DNA from: Caldicellulosiruptor acetigenus
GTDB taxonomy: Bacteria > Bacillota > Thermoanaerobacteria > Caldicellulosiruptorales > Caldicellulosiruptoraceae
Direction: 5' to 3'
NCBI RefSeq assembly: GCF_026914305.1
Contig: NZ_CP113866.1
Span: forward strand, 752,183-816,182
DNA: 64,000 nt
Under the pieces are notes generated by a model, which saw only the letters and a list, made by a program, of their open reading frames with translations, ran no database searches and was not told the origin of the DNA. The position numbers were made by a program, and so were the translations under genes. Positions 43,623-52,720 of this stretch are shown here, piece after piece (positions within the stretch are counted from its first letter, which is position 1; each line of letters begins with the position of its first letter).

Positions 43623-44558
43623 ATGCATGATTTGATAAAACCGCTTGTAAAGCTTTTATGGCAATCTGAAGATGACTTTACAGAGGATTTGGACTTTTAT
43701 TTTGGAAAAAGTGAGAAACCACTGAGGTATGAAGATTATGAAGGTAGAGCTGATGAAAATGACTCATTTGATAAATTCTTAACAAATAACAAATTGCTTT
43801 TTGCAGAATACATATATAAGAAAAAATGTTATTCATATAAAAAAAACAATGATCGTAATAAGCTAAAAGAATACTGGGAGAAGGTGAAAGAAAAAATGGA
43901 TAGAAATTTAGCAGAGGTTGAGAAAGAGCTTGTTAAGAAAAAAGCAACAAAGCTGGATATTGCAAAGCTTGCTGCAACTTTAATTAAAATAAGCGGAGAA
44001 TTTGAGGCTGATATGAACGAGTTAAAGGCTGAGATTGACAAAAAATTAGCAGAATTGAATCAGACCAAAGAAAATGTTGAAACAGCTTATAAGCGCATAG
44101 AGGATTTTAAAAACAATATTGAAGGAAACCTTTCTGGTTTAAGAGAATATGTTAAAAGTCTTAAAGAAGAAATAAATAGTTTAAATAAAGAACAAGAAAT
44201 ACTGAAAAAACAAATCTCTTCAGATATTAGCAATATAATGACAAAAATACAGACTAATTATAATGAAATCACAACTTTAAAAAAGAAAATAGAGGGAAAA
44301 ACTGAAGAATTTTATAATTTCGCTCAAAAAACAAACCAAGATATATCATTTCTGAGAGATAATTTTAAAACAGAAATGGATAAATTTAAAGATGAATTTT
44401 ACGCTTTTAGATCTGAAACTTTATCACAACTTGATAGCTTTAAAGATGAAACAAGGGAAAAAATGAATAATATGTCAGGTTTAATGTGGAAGTTGATATT
44501 GCCTTTGTATATGGCTTTGATATTCATATTATTAAAAATCTTTAATATCCTAAACTGA
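43623..44558 (+). CDS. Tail-anchored coiled-coil protein of the dynamin operon
   Basis: 311 residues from ATG 43623. Residues about 80-285 are heptad-rich coiled coil (KAEIDKKLAELNQTKENV, SLKEEINSLNKEQEILKKQ). The C-terminus, LMWKLILPLYMALIFILLKI, is a single membrane anchor, so the coiled coil would project from the inner membrane. It could act as a scaffold or receptor for the GTPases. It is the last gene of the run; no clear terminator follows. Confidence 0.6.
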   Translation: MHDLIKPLVKLLWQSEDDFTEDLDFYFGKSEKPLRYEDYEGRADENDSFDKFLTNNKLLFAEYIYKKKCYSYKKNNDRNKLKEYWEKVKEKMDRNLAEVEKELVKKKATKLDIAKLAATLIKISGEFEADMNELKAEIDKKLAELNQTKENVETAYKRIEDFKNNIEGNLSGLREYVKSLKEEINSLNKEQEILKKQISSDISNIMTKIQTNYNEITTLKKKIEGKTEEFYNFAQKTNQDISFLRDNFKTEMDKFKDEFYAFRSETLSQLDSFKDETREKMNNMSGLMWKLILPLYMALIFILLKIFNILN

Positions 44559-44805
44559 AAAATTATAGCTTCTAAACTTCACATATTTTTTAAATTTACA
44601 GCTAATATGATTTGAGAGATAATTTTAGGTTTGAAAGCAAAAGACTTTTAGACTTGAGAAATTTTAATAATGGGTTACTATATTTGCATATAATATCTAA
44701 ACAAAGCATTTTGTCGCATTAGTTTTAATGGTACAATAAATATAAAGAGTACGCGATTCGTTTTTGCTTGTTTTTGACTCTAAAGAGTCAACAAATACAG
44801 AACAG

Positions 44806-45005
44806 TATGGAACGGGAAAAATCTAAAAACTACTGGCAGGAAAAAGTACTTACCAAAGTGTGTTGGTATGGCTATCATGATAGGTGCACACCAGCAGGGG
44901 TGTGTTTTAAAAGTATCAGAAAGAGGACTTGATATGAAAGTGAAGCTGTGGCGTTTATGTTAATAAGCCATATTATGTCTAAAAGGTTGTTAATACAAAA
45001 AATTC
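44806..45005 (+). repeat. R2 noncoding repeat, copy 3
   Basis: TATGGAACGGGAAAAATC, AAACTACTGGCAGGAAAAAG, a TTGATA box (44929) and AATAAGCCATATTATGTC with AAAAGGTTGTTAATAC follow the order seen in copy 1. The -10 box is weak here. No gene lies between 44559 and 45148. Confidence 0.6.
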
Positions 45006-45073
45006 AATAGTTAACTTTTAGCTGGTTGGTAATGCCAAGAAGAGTTAACCACTCTACCTGGGGAAAACCTTAC

Positions 45074-45118
45074 TGAAACCCCTGACTTCAGTCAGGGTTA
45101 GTTCACTTGTCTAACCCA
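45074..45118 (+). repeat. Hairpin element of IS200/IS605-end type
   Basis: CCCTGAC/GTCAGGG with a TTCA loop, followed by GGTTAGTTCACTTG and a second CTAACC. Such sequence resembles the subterminal hairpin of IS200/IS605 elements. No transposase is present. Confidence 0.35.
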
Positions 45119-45174
45119 TTCAAAGCAGTTATACTAAGGTTAGAATCTTGACAGGAGAGGTTTGTAATCTTGAC

Positions 45175-45474
45175 ATGACTACCAACGGTGTAAACATTCC
45201 TGAATTTCTGCGTTATCTTTTTTGGGATACAGATTTTACAAAATTGGACGCAAGAGAGCATAAGGAACATATTATATCGCGCATACTGGAATATGGCAAT
45301 ATAGAAGCATACCGCTGGTTGTTTAGGACATATTCTGAAGAAGAAATAGCTGAGGTGGTAAAGAACAGTTTGAACATATCGCCACCAACAGCTTATATGA
45401 TGGCAAATGTTCTGGATATTCCACTAGAAGAGATTAGGTGCCTACGGAGAAAAGTGTTTCCAGAGATACCCTAA
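45175..45474 (+). CDS. DUF6922-like protein
   Basis: 99 residues from ATG 45175 (GGAGAGG upstream at some distance); TTG 45148 with AAGG before it is an alternative. IPEFLRYLFWDTDFTKLD and TYSEEEIAEVVKNS are typical of small proteins often found next to AbiEii-type nucleotidyltransferases, which is the case here. It may be part of that toxin-antitoxin module. Confidence 0.55.
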   Translation: MTTNGVNIPEFLRYLFWDTDFTKLDAREHKEHIISRILEYGNIEAYRWLFRTYSEEEIAEVVKNSLNISPPTAYMMANVLDIPLEEIRCLRRKVFPEIP

Positions 45475-45537
45475 CAGTACTAGAAGGTTTGGATAATATG
45501 CAAAGGTGTAGTATACTGGCAGGAGTGTATGTTCGGC

Positions 45538-45801
45538 ATGATAGAAACCACAATTAATGCGCAGACTGTAAATTATCTCACAGAGAAGGAACTTGCCGAA
45601 ATGATAAAAAAGCAAGAGTTCAAGAAAGAATACGCTGTGCAAGTCTATAACTTTTTCACAGATGTTCCGCTGCAGGATATTGTGAGGTTTATCATAAATT
45701 ACAACATTGATGAGAGTGTTCTGCTGAAGTACTATATAACCTATGTCAAAGAATATTATCCCAACAAAGAGTTAGAGGCGATGCTGGAAGATGTGGTCTG
45801 A
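45538..45801 (+). CDS. Small partner gene of the AbiEii-like toxin
   Basis: 87 residues from ATG 45538 (AGGAG 12 bases upstream; the ATG at 45529 is too close to it). It is acidic and helical, with no motif I recognise. Its last 11 bases overlap the start of the nucleotidyltransferase gene, a coupling typical of antitoxin-toxin pairs. Confidence 0.5.
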   Translation: MIETTINAQTVNYLTEKELAEMIKKQEFKKEYAVQVYNFFTDVPLQDIVRFIINYNIDESVLLKYYITYVKEYYPNKELEAMLEDVV

Positions 45802-46430
45802 ACTGTTCACTAAGGCCACTGCTATATTGGATAGTGCAAAGATAACTGATAGTGAGTGGACGTTTGGTGGGGATACAGCTCTTGCTTTGTATTTTCAGCA
45901 TAGAGAAAGCAAAGATATTGATATTTTTCTGACAGATGCACAGTATCTTCCCTTTCTCTCGCCAAGGCTTAATAAAGCGGCAAAAAAGATAGTCAACGAT
46001 TATACCGAAGCTTCTAATTTTGTAAAATTAAGATTTCCTAAAGGCGAAGTGAATTTCATTATTGCACCGCATTTAACTAAAAATTATTACTGTATCAAGG
46101 AAATTAATGGCAGGCAAATATGTATTGAAACACCAGAAGAAATAATTACCAAAAATTTTTTACAGGGCTGAAAGTTTAAAAATCCGTGATGTGATTGATG
46201 TTGCAGTTGTCTGCAGAAAGAATGGCAATGAGTTAAAGCAGTATTATCCACTGATTTGTTCTAAAATTGACCTTCTTGAACAACGTTGGGGAAAACTAAA
46301 ATCGAAGTATTTTGAGGAAGTCACTCAACTTAAAATATTCGAAGTTGGGAAGATTCTTCCCTTAATAGAGATTAAAACCTTTGTGAAAAGGAGGCATACA
46401 CCTTGCTGCGAAGACATCATGCAAAGATAG
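45791..46430 (+). pseudogene. AbiEii-type nucleotidyltransferase toxin, frameshifted
   Basis: ATG 45791. WTFGGDTALALYFQHRESKD followed by IDIF is the GG(S/T)-x-DxD nucleotidyltransferase site. The frame ends at 46171 after EEIITKNFLQG. The next frame resumes with RAESLKIRDVIDVAVV, and IITKKIFYRAESLKIRD would be the natural reading. Two A residues appear to be missing from the A run near 46152. AbiEii toxins transfer nucleotides and are countered by AbiEi-type partners. The second part overlaps the next gene by 28 bases. Confidence 0.65.
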
Positions 46431-47602
46431 TAAGCTGGATTTTTGTAATTTTCCTTTTACTGAGCTTTAGTTTTAGAGGTGAAAGTGTACAGAGTGGAAA
46501 TGTCACAACTGCAGTGCCAAATAAATCTGTAAAAGTCTTCGTAGATGGCAAACAGATTCCTTGTTATAGTATTGCAGGAAACTTATTTATAAACGCCAAT
46601 CATCTTAAATATTTTGGTTTTGAAATAAAAGACAATAAAAAATTTAGGTTCAATCCTCAGGTGGTTTCACTATCGACCATACCAGCCCAGGAATTTTCAC
46701 GGAAATTTGCTGCTTTGGATACTCCAATATTCATTGATTTAGAGAGTGTAGCAACACCTGCTTTTTATGTTCAAGGAGAATATCTCATATTCTTGAATTC
46801 AATTTTCTGGTTCTGTAGTGTAAACAAGAAAGGAAATGACTATTACCTGAAGATAAACAGGGATTTGCTAAGCAACTACTACTTGATAAGGAATCTTCAT
46901 ATTTTGAAGTCTTCGGTGAACGAATATACACTCAACCAAGCGGTGGTCAAGATTGACTGGAAAACCCTGCAGTTAAAAGTAGAAAATGTATCTAAAACGC
47001 TTGATTACAGTGGTTATGTCTTTGCCCATGCTTTCAGCAGTTTTCCAAAAGATTTTACTTTTCTAAGCGGTACAGATATTCAGAACGGTATTATAGCATC
47101 TATTCCTGTATTGTTTAAGGTTACTGAATATAGTGGGACGATTAGTACCCAGCAAAGTGGAATGACTTTTGCCAACCAGCTCACAGTTGAAAAGGTTGTC
47201 AATTTCAAAGATTTTGTAGCCAAGTTAAAATTTATTTCTTCTATTTGCCTTCAAAACAATAGAAATGTGCCTCTGAAAGTTTTTTCTACAAATGTTGGGG
47301 TAACTTACAATAACATTCCACAGGTTACAATAGAAGTAGTAAATTTGAGCCTGAAACCGGTAGATGCTTTTGAACTCAATTTCAAGTGTTATGATGCATT
47401 TAATAGACCTGTAAAATATCTTGGATTTGGTGACAACATGGTTAGAGGATTGGTCCAGAGGCAAAACATTGTACCTTTTAGTAGCAGTGCCTTTACATGG
47501 ACATTAGTGGATTATAAAAACACAGTTAGTATAAAAGACATAAAGTTTGTTCTGATACATTTTGTTGATGGAAAAATTCAGAGCTTCGGGGGAAATAAGT
47601 AA
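46403..47602 (+). CDS. Secreted protein with copper-amine-oxidase-N-like domain
   Basis: 399 residues from TTG 46403 behind AAAAGGAGG, a strong site. Signal peptide KIVSWIFVIFLLLSFSF. The segment VKVFVDGKQIPCYSIAGNLF to FGFEIKDNKK resembles the copper-amine-oxidase N-terminal (stalk) domain, used by clostridial surface proteins. The C-terminal half has an Ig-like look (VTIEVVNLSLKPVDAFELNF). Exact role unknown; probably cell-surface. Confidence 0.55.
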   Translation: MLRRHHAKIVSWIFVIFLLLSFSFRGESVQSGNVTTAVPNKSVKVFVDGKQIPCYSIAGNLFINANHLKYFGFEIKDNKKFRFNPQVVSLSTIPAQEFSRKFAALDTPIFIDLESVATPAFYVQGEYLIFLNSIFWFCSVNKKGNDYYLKINRDLLSNYYLIRNLHILKSSVNEYTLNQAVVKIDWKTLQLKVENVSKTLDYSGYVFAHAFSSFPKDFTFLSGTDIQNGIIASIPVLFKVTEYSGTISTQQSGMTFANQLTVEKVVNFKDFVAKLKFISSICLQNNRNVPLKVFSTNVGVTYNNIPQVTIEVVNLSLKPVDAFELNFKCYDAFNRPVKYLGFGDNMVRGLVQRQNIVPFSSSAFTWTLVDYKNTVSIKDIKFVLIHFVDGKIQSFGGNK

Positions 47603-47731
47603 TAAACTTATCGAATTCAAAAATCACCTGAAAGGAAAAAATACCTGAGCATAAGACGCATGTGGAAGTAATAATATTGACAGGTACGTATATTTTAACA
47701 CTTTAGAAGTTTTACAGAGACAAAGGTTGTT

Positions 47732-48238
47732 TTATCTACCTTCCGAAAATTTACATAATGCATCTGTCAAAACTTTGCGGACAATTTCTACTACTGTGGT
47801 GAATTTAGATTCAAAAAGATTATAAGCTGGCCGGGGAAAAACTTTAAGCATCTCCTGCCGAAACTCTGAAAGTCCTCTCTTTTCAATTTGATCAACAGCT
47901 GAAGTTATTTTTTCAGCTATCCCGGAAGGTTGGCAGTTGTAATCTAAAAATTTCTTCATAATAAGTTCATAGTCAGTATGTACATTGTGTTTATTACTGA
48001 GTTGATCAAGAAGATAATATATGTCCCACATATCTCTGCCTTGGAGATTTTTTCTTAAGGAGATTGCAACTATTTTATCAGCAAGTATTTCATCAGGAGT
48101 TGCAGCTTTAATGAAAATGAAAGGTGATATTCTTACTACTACGTTTCTGTACGACTGCATGTTTGCAAACTTACATTGGAGTTTCAAGCTTTTTCCCAAT
48201 TCCTTGATTCTAACTATGATGCAAATTTGACAAAACAC
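47732..48238 (-). pseudogene. AbiEii-type nucleotidyltransferase, C-terminal part
   Basis: ATPDEILADKIVAISLRKNL followed by RDMWDIYYLL is the conserved C-terminal helix pair of AbiEii/DUF1814 enzymes. The N-terminal catalytic half (GGT..DxD) is missing, so it cannot be active. About 160 residues remain out of roughly 280. It is antiparallel to the AbiEi relic next to it. Confidence 0.6.
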
Positions 48239-48243
48239 ATCAG

Positions 48244-48612
48244 ATGACTTTTTTTGAGGACGTTAGAATGGAAATATTAAACCAGTTCGTAGAATACAAC
48301 AAGATTCCCAGATTTATGTTCTGGGGGTATGAAAAGGGTATAGATGGAGTGAATTATGCAGAACCCGAGAAAGCTTTTGTGGATTGGTTGTATGTTCGTG
48401 GACTGCGTCAAAAGTAGCCTTTTGAGAGGATTTGCTCTATGATGGAAGATATGTATCTAACTGACGAAGATTTCAGCTTGGACAAGGTGAGGGAATACAT
48501 TAAAGAGATTGAGAACAAAGATTTGAGCAGCAGACTTTTAAAGCTGTTCGAAGATGCACTTAAGGATGTGTTTGAGAAGAACAAAAATAACCCATTCAGC
48601 AAGATTTTGTAG
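48244..48612 (+). pseudogene. AbiEi-type antitoxin, C-terminal part, broken
   Basis: MTFFEDVRMEILNQFVEYNK, then YAEPEKAFVDWLYVRGLRQK and a stop. A shifted frame gives MEDMYLTDEDFSLDKVREYI and SSRLLKLFEDALKDVF. The (A)xPEKAxxDxLY motif is typical of AbiEi antitoxins, which regulate their operon and block the AbiEii toxin. The N-terminal winged helix is absent. Confidence 0.55.
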
Positions 48613-48865
48613 TGGGAAGAGGCAGGGCTGTGCTAAAGTTTTACAAAAAATTGACTATTTTCATGGTTGAGATTGTTCTTGCAGTGCTTTGTTTTCTTGT
48701 TATAATGATAGTTAATTGTGGACTACCATCTACCTACAAAGTTAAACTGCCCTTATTCTCACAGGGTGGTTTACACACCCACTACTGAGTATCTGCTCTG
48801 CAGCAGACTCATCAGGTTTTAGAGTTTATTGGCTTCAACACAACATAGTTATTAATCCTTTAGCG

Positions 48866-48918
48866 TTCAATGAATAATGTACTTATTCATTGAAATTTTA
48901 AACTTCATGTATTATAAT
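48866..48918 (+). promoter_or_regulatory. VapBC promoter with a perfect operator palindrome
   Basis: TTCAATGAATAA (48866-48877) is mirrored exactly at 48883-48894 across a 5-base spacer. TTGAAA (48890-48895) and TATAAT (48913-48918) are 17 bases apart, so the operator overlaps the -35 box. Confidence 0.75.
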
Positions 48919-48951
48919 AAACTCAGAACAATTGGTAGAGAGGTGGTTTAG

Positions 48952-49218
48952 ATGATACAGGCAACGTCAAAGATTACTGGAAGGGGTCAAGTACAACTGC
49001 CAGCTGAGATAAGGAAAGTTATTGGTGGGGAGATAGGGGACACTGTACTTTTCACGATGCAGGACGACGGCAAAGTTGTAATTGAAGTGATAAAGAAGCG
49101 AAAACTATCAGAGTTGGGCGGTTCTCTGAAGTCATCAGTTGCGTTCACGGATTTGGAACATGAAGCAAATAGCACAAAAGAAATCTGGGTAAACAAGAGA
49201 GTGAAGGGGACACAGTAA
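48952..49218 (+). CDS. AbrB/SpoVT-type antitoxin (VapB-like), copy 2
   Basis: 88 residues, protein identical to the one at 5641. Same ribosome site and same one-base overlap with the toxin gene. Because the antitoxins are identical, either copy could neutralise either toxin. Confidence 0.85.
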   Translation: MIQATSKITGRGQVQLPAEIRKVIGGEIGDTVLFTMQDDGKVVIEVIKKRKLSELGGSLKSSVAFTDLEHEANSTKEIWVNKRVKGTQ

Positions 49219-49628
49219 TGGAAAAGGTTTGGATTGATGCAAATGTTATTTTGAGATACCTTCTGCAAGACCACCAGGAGTTTTTCCAGAAAGCTCAGAA
49301 GATTATGCTCGAAGCGGAGCAGGGGAAGTTAAAACTGCTTGTTGCTCCAATCACGATTGCAGAGGTTGTATGGACTTTAGAATCGTTTTATAAGATACCA
49401 AGGAAGGAGATAGCTGATGTTCTAAGTGCTTTCATATGCTCTGATGGTATTGAAGCAGAGGAAGCTGATGTTGTTCTTTTTGCACTCAAAAGCTACAAGG
49501 AAAGCAATGTTGATTTCATTGATGCATATCTTTCTCATCACATGGCAAAGTTGGGGAACAACAAGATATTCACTTTTGATAAGAAACATTTTTCACGACT
49601 TGATGTAGAAATTTTGAATACAGATTAA
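49218..49628 (+). CDS. PIN-domain ribonuclease toxin (VapC-like), copy 2
   Basis: 136 residues with all PIN acidic residues present (WIDANVILRYL, ITIAEVVWTLESF, VDFIDAYL, FTFDKKHF). About six residues differ from copy 1. It reads VVWTLESFYKIPRKE, where copy 1 has VVWNLELFYKIPRKE. Intact. Confidence 0.85.
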   Translation: MEKVWIDANVILRYLLQDHQEFFQKAQKIMLEAEQGKLKLLVAPITIAEVVWTLESFYKIPRKEIADVLSAFICSDGIEAEEADVVLFALKSYKESNVDFIDAYLSHHMAKLGNNKIFTFDKKHFSRLDVEILNTD

Positions 49629-49662
49629 GAATAGTGAGAAATGTTTTCCATGGAACCAACTC

Positions 49663-49795
49663 CTTTAGTACTTGTTTGATAGCCTTATTTTTAATGGTTT
49701 CAAAAATTTCGTTTTTCTTTAAAATCGTGAGCTCACTTTGGTGATTTTAATACTGATTATATAGTGGACACTAATTTTTTTTACTCCCGAGAGAT
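49663..49795 (-). mobile_element. IS256-family end remnant
   Basis: TTTAGTACTTGTTTGATAGCC and CAAAAATTTCGTTTTTCTTT, down to TATATAGTGGACAC and ACTCCC, match the 5' end of the IS256 element at 50034-51340, that is the first ~20 codons plus the left end. Only this end of a second copy is left. Confidence 0.6.
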
Positions 49796-50033
49796 ATAAT
49801 TGAATTACAAGAGGATCTGGTGAAGAAGGGCATGTAAGCCATGTATTAGCTGATAAGATGAGTTCAAGACCAGGAGGATGGAGCGAAGAAGGAGCAGAGG
49901 TAATGGTAAAGCTATTGAGCTTGAAGTATAATGGTGTAAACTTAAGAGAGGCATACCTAAATGAGATTTGCTGGAAAGCAGAAGAGAGAAACGAAAGTGA
50001 AAAAGTGATGAAAGAGATCATGAGAAAAAACAT

Positions 50034-51340
50034 GAGACTTGTCAAGAATTTTGTGTTTCCAATTTATAACGTAAGTTGTAAAGTTGGGTTATATTATTAA
50101 GACATTTTCTAATACTGGGAACTCCATTTTTCCATTTTGTGCGGCGTAAATTCTCACGTTGTAAGTAAACATTAATTTCTAAAACATCAATAGACTGAAA
50201 ATACCCACCTGAATTTACTCTAATTTTCTCAATTATACTGTTGATACTTTCAACAGCGTTTGTGGTATAAATATGCTTTCTTAATTCTTCAGGATATTTC
50301 ATATGGGCAAGATAGAACTCTGCTTTTTCGGATATTCCCTTGACAAAGCGAGGATATTTTACAAGGTATTCTTTACAAAGTTCTTTAAATTTCAATACAG
50401 CTTCATCAAAATCAGATGAAGAAATTCTAAGTTTGTCTAAACTTTTGTTAAAAGCTGAAGCGTCTTCTTTTGACATATGTTTTCTAACGTTGCGTTGAAG
50501 GTGGACAAAACATAGTTGATGGTCTGCAAGAGGATAAGCAAGTTTGACAGCGTCTATGATGCCAGGAAAGTCATCGCTTATGACAATTAGAACTTCCTTA
50601 AGACCTCTTGTAATTAAGTCTTCAAATACTTTTGTCCAATCAGCCTTATTTTCTTTGCCGAAGAAAGTGTAAACACCAAAAATGTCTTTTTTACCTTCTA
50701 AGTCGATACCAAGCACAACATAACAAGTAGCCTGTTTAACCTTAGAATTATCTTTGATTTCACAGTGGTAACCATCAATAATAAGTGCGAAGGCACTTGA
50801 AGGTAATTCTCTTTGTTTAAATAATTGAAGTTCATTTTTGAGGTCTTCTTTGATTTTTAGGATTTCGTTTTCGGAATAAGGAAGATTTAAGTTTTTCAAT
50901 GTTTGAAGGAGAGAGCTTTCAGAATAACCGCTTGCGACTAAAGACATAAGTAGGGCGGTGTAAGAATCATCAACTCTTTTATATGGTTCAGGTAGAATAG
51001 AAGGTCTAAAATTTCCGGAGCGAGCTCTTGGCACAGAAATCTCGAGTGTTCCAACAGAGGTTGCGAGTGTTCTATCGTAAAAACCATTACCTTTGTCATT
51101 TTGGTTTTTAGCAAGATAAATATTTCTTTCAGACAACATAAACCACTCGAGCAAGTTTTCTAAAAGTTGCTTTAAAGCTGGGCGAGTAGGGTCATCTTTG
51201 GAACAATACATGTTTAGAACTTGTTCAATAGCCATGTTTTTTGCAGTTTCAAAAATTTCATTTTTCTCCATGTTTGTAAACCCCCTTTGGTTATTACTCA
51301 ATACTAATTATACAGTAGACACAATTTTATTTTAACTCCC
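50034..51340 (-). mobile_element. IS256-family insertion sequence with target duplication
   Basis: The 1,307-bp element is flanked by the 8-bp direct repeat AAAAACAT (50026-50033 and 51341-51348). Imperfect terminal inverted repeats are visible (GAGACTTGTCAAGAATTTTG against the complement of the right end). It interrupts the ISLre2 relic. Confidence 0.85.
50042..51271 (-). CDS. IS256-family (mutator) transposase
   Basis: 409 residues from ATG 51271 behind AAAGGGGG; the earlier start at 51301 is less likely. Catalytic residues are seen in FALIIDGYHCEIKDNSKV (D), LIVISDDFPGIIDAV (D) and YTTNAVESINSIIEKIR (E), with CFVHLQRNVRKHM, the LCxxHxxRN-type mutator signature. Intact and probably functional. 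Confidence 0.88.
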   Translation of the reverse strand: MEKNEIFETAKNMAIEQVLNMYCSKDDPTRPALKQLLENLLEWFMLSERNIYLAKNQNDKGNGFYDRTLATSVGTLEISVPRARSGNFRPSILPEPYKRVDDSYTALLMSLVASGYSESSLLQTLKNLNLPYSENEILKIKEDLKNELQLFKQRELPSSAFALIIDGYHCEIKDNSKVKQATCYVVLGIDLEGKKDIFGVYTFFGKENKADWTKVFEDLITRGLKEVLIVISDDFPGIIDAVKLAYPLADHQLCFVHLQRNVRKHMSKEDASAFNKSLDKLRISSSDFDEAVLKFKELCKEYLVKYPRFVKGISEKAEFYLAHMKYPEELRKHIYTTNAVESINSIIEKIRVNSGGYFQSIDVLEINVYLQRENLRRTKWKNGVPSIRKCLNNITQLYNLRYKLETQNS

Positions 51341-51493
51341 AAAAACATTAAGAGGATAAAGAAACAGGTTGAGGAGACAAGGAATAATATACCAATTCTA
51401 GAGAGAGGAAAAGTTGATTTGCTGTTTAGAGAGGTTGTTGAATAAAAGATATAACCATTGTAAGTAAAGATATCCACAGGAGAAATAAAAAAA

Positions 51494-51550
51494 TATCCCC
51501 CTTGTGATAAAATTTTAAAGTGCAATAACACAACAACCACAAGGGGGATA
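51494..51550 (+). promoter_or_regulatory. Hairpin that would mask the transposase ribosome site
   Basis: Perfect 13-base arms 51494-51506 and 51538-51550. The right arm holds AAGGGGG, the ribosome site for ATG 51557. Such masking is known to protect other IS elements from translation of transcripts entering from outside. Confidence 0.6.
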
Positions 51551-51556
51551 CAAAAC

Positions 51557-52507
51557 ATGACTAATGATATTAAACCACAAAAGAGAAAATTTTTATAGAT
51601 CCTTTTTGCTATTGAAAAAATAGCTCAAATCTTAAGAGTCTCAAGAAAATCAAATAAAAGAGGAAGGCCGAGAAAATTTGGACTATTTCAAATAATAGCG
51701 TGTTTGGTTTACAAAGTAAAAAATAGTATTACAAGTTTTAGAGAACTTGAGTATAAGATAAATGAAGATAGGGAATTTAGAAGAGCGATAGGGATAGAAA
51801 AAAGCCCGGATCATTCTTATTTTGCGAAGTATGCAGCAATGATAGAAGGAAAATATTTAGCTGATATAAAAGAAATACTGGTAAGTGCAATAAATCCAGA
51901 CACAAGTATTTGTGTGGTGGATTCAACACCATTGAGAAGTAGCAAAAATGACAGACATGCAGCGACAGGTGTATGTGCAGTTTTGGGTTTTTACAATGGA
52001 TACAAACTACATTTACTTGTTACAGGGAAAGACGAGATAATACCTTTGGCGTGGGAATTTTCCTGTGCGAATGAGCATGATAGTCAAAAGATAGAGCTTT
52101 TGTACAGGGCATGGATTTATGGAGCGAAGATTTTAATAGCGGATGCAGGATATGACAGCGAAAAATGGTTCAAGGCAGCTCAAGAGCTTGAGATAAAATT
52201 TGTTGCAGGAGTAAACAAAAGGAATATGAAAAACAAGGATAATGTAAGAAGTGAATTAAGGGCAGAGAATATGAAGTATTTAGAAACAGAGGAAGGCAAA
52301 AAGGTATACAGAAAAAGAACGATGATAGAGAGGCTTTTCAGTAAACTTAAAGGGGAATATAAATTAGAAAATATGAGATTAAGAGGCTTTAGAACTTATA
52401 AAAGGCACGTGGAATGGATATTGATAACTTACTTATTTGAAGAATTTATTAGGAAATTAGAAAAACGTAAATTTACTCTTGCTTATGTATGGAATCAATT
52501 TTGCTAA
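51557..52507 (+). pseudogene. IS4/IS5-type DDE transposase with early in-frame stop
   Basis: ATG 51557 reads MTNDIKPQKRKFL, then TAG at 51596-51598, then continues in frame: FAIEKIAQILRVSRK, RGRPRKFGLFQIIACLVYKV and onward without a break to 52507. DDE residues: ICVVDSTPLRSSKND (D), LIADAGYDSEKWF (D), RKRTMIERLFSKLKGEY (E). Only the 14th codon is damaged, so either the element is dead or translation restarts downstream (for example near 51704). Confidence 0.7.
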
Positions 52508-52659
52508 CCTTATACATACTTTTATGGCAAAAATATTTATTCAACAAGCTCGTTTAGAGTATTAAAAACCTTAAGTACTGGAGATTTCTTAAATGCAGTC
52601 GTATTTTAATAAAAAAATCTCCCTCCAAATTCTTGACACTGTCTCATCTTCACTTGGTG

Positions 52660-52687
52660 TTGCATCTTATAAGACATATGCTATAAT
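52660..52687 (+). promoter_or_regulatory. Promoter of tRNA-Val
   Basis: TTGCAT (52660-52665), 16-base spacer, TATAAT (52682-52687), 33 bases before the tRNA. The stretch 52508-52659 holds the right end of the preceding IS and no gene. Confidence 0.7.
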
Positions 52688-52720
52688 AAATAGACAGAGA
52701 GTATAGTTACCTGAAGTGGT

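Larger units (their letters stand above)
48844..49662 (+). repeat. Duplicated VapBC cassette, copy 2
   Basis: Direct repeat of 5533-6350. Its right edge abuts an IS256-type end remnant. Confidence 0.85.
49796..51445 (+). pseudogene. ISLre2-family (UPF0236) transposase C-terminus, split by an IS256 insertion
   Basis: Left part 49796-50033: EGHVSHVLADKMSSRPGGWS, EGAEVMVKLLSLKYNGVN and MKEIMRKN, the conserved C-terminal SSRPxGWS region. Right part 51349-51445: IKRIKKQVEETRNNIPILER, ending VDLLFREVVE. When the inserted element and one copy of the 8-base duplication are removed, the frame joins perfectly. The N-terminal two thirds are missing. Confidence 0.75.
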
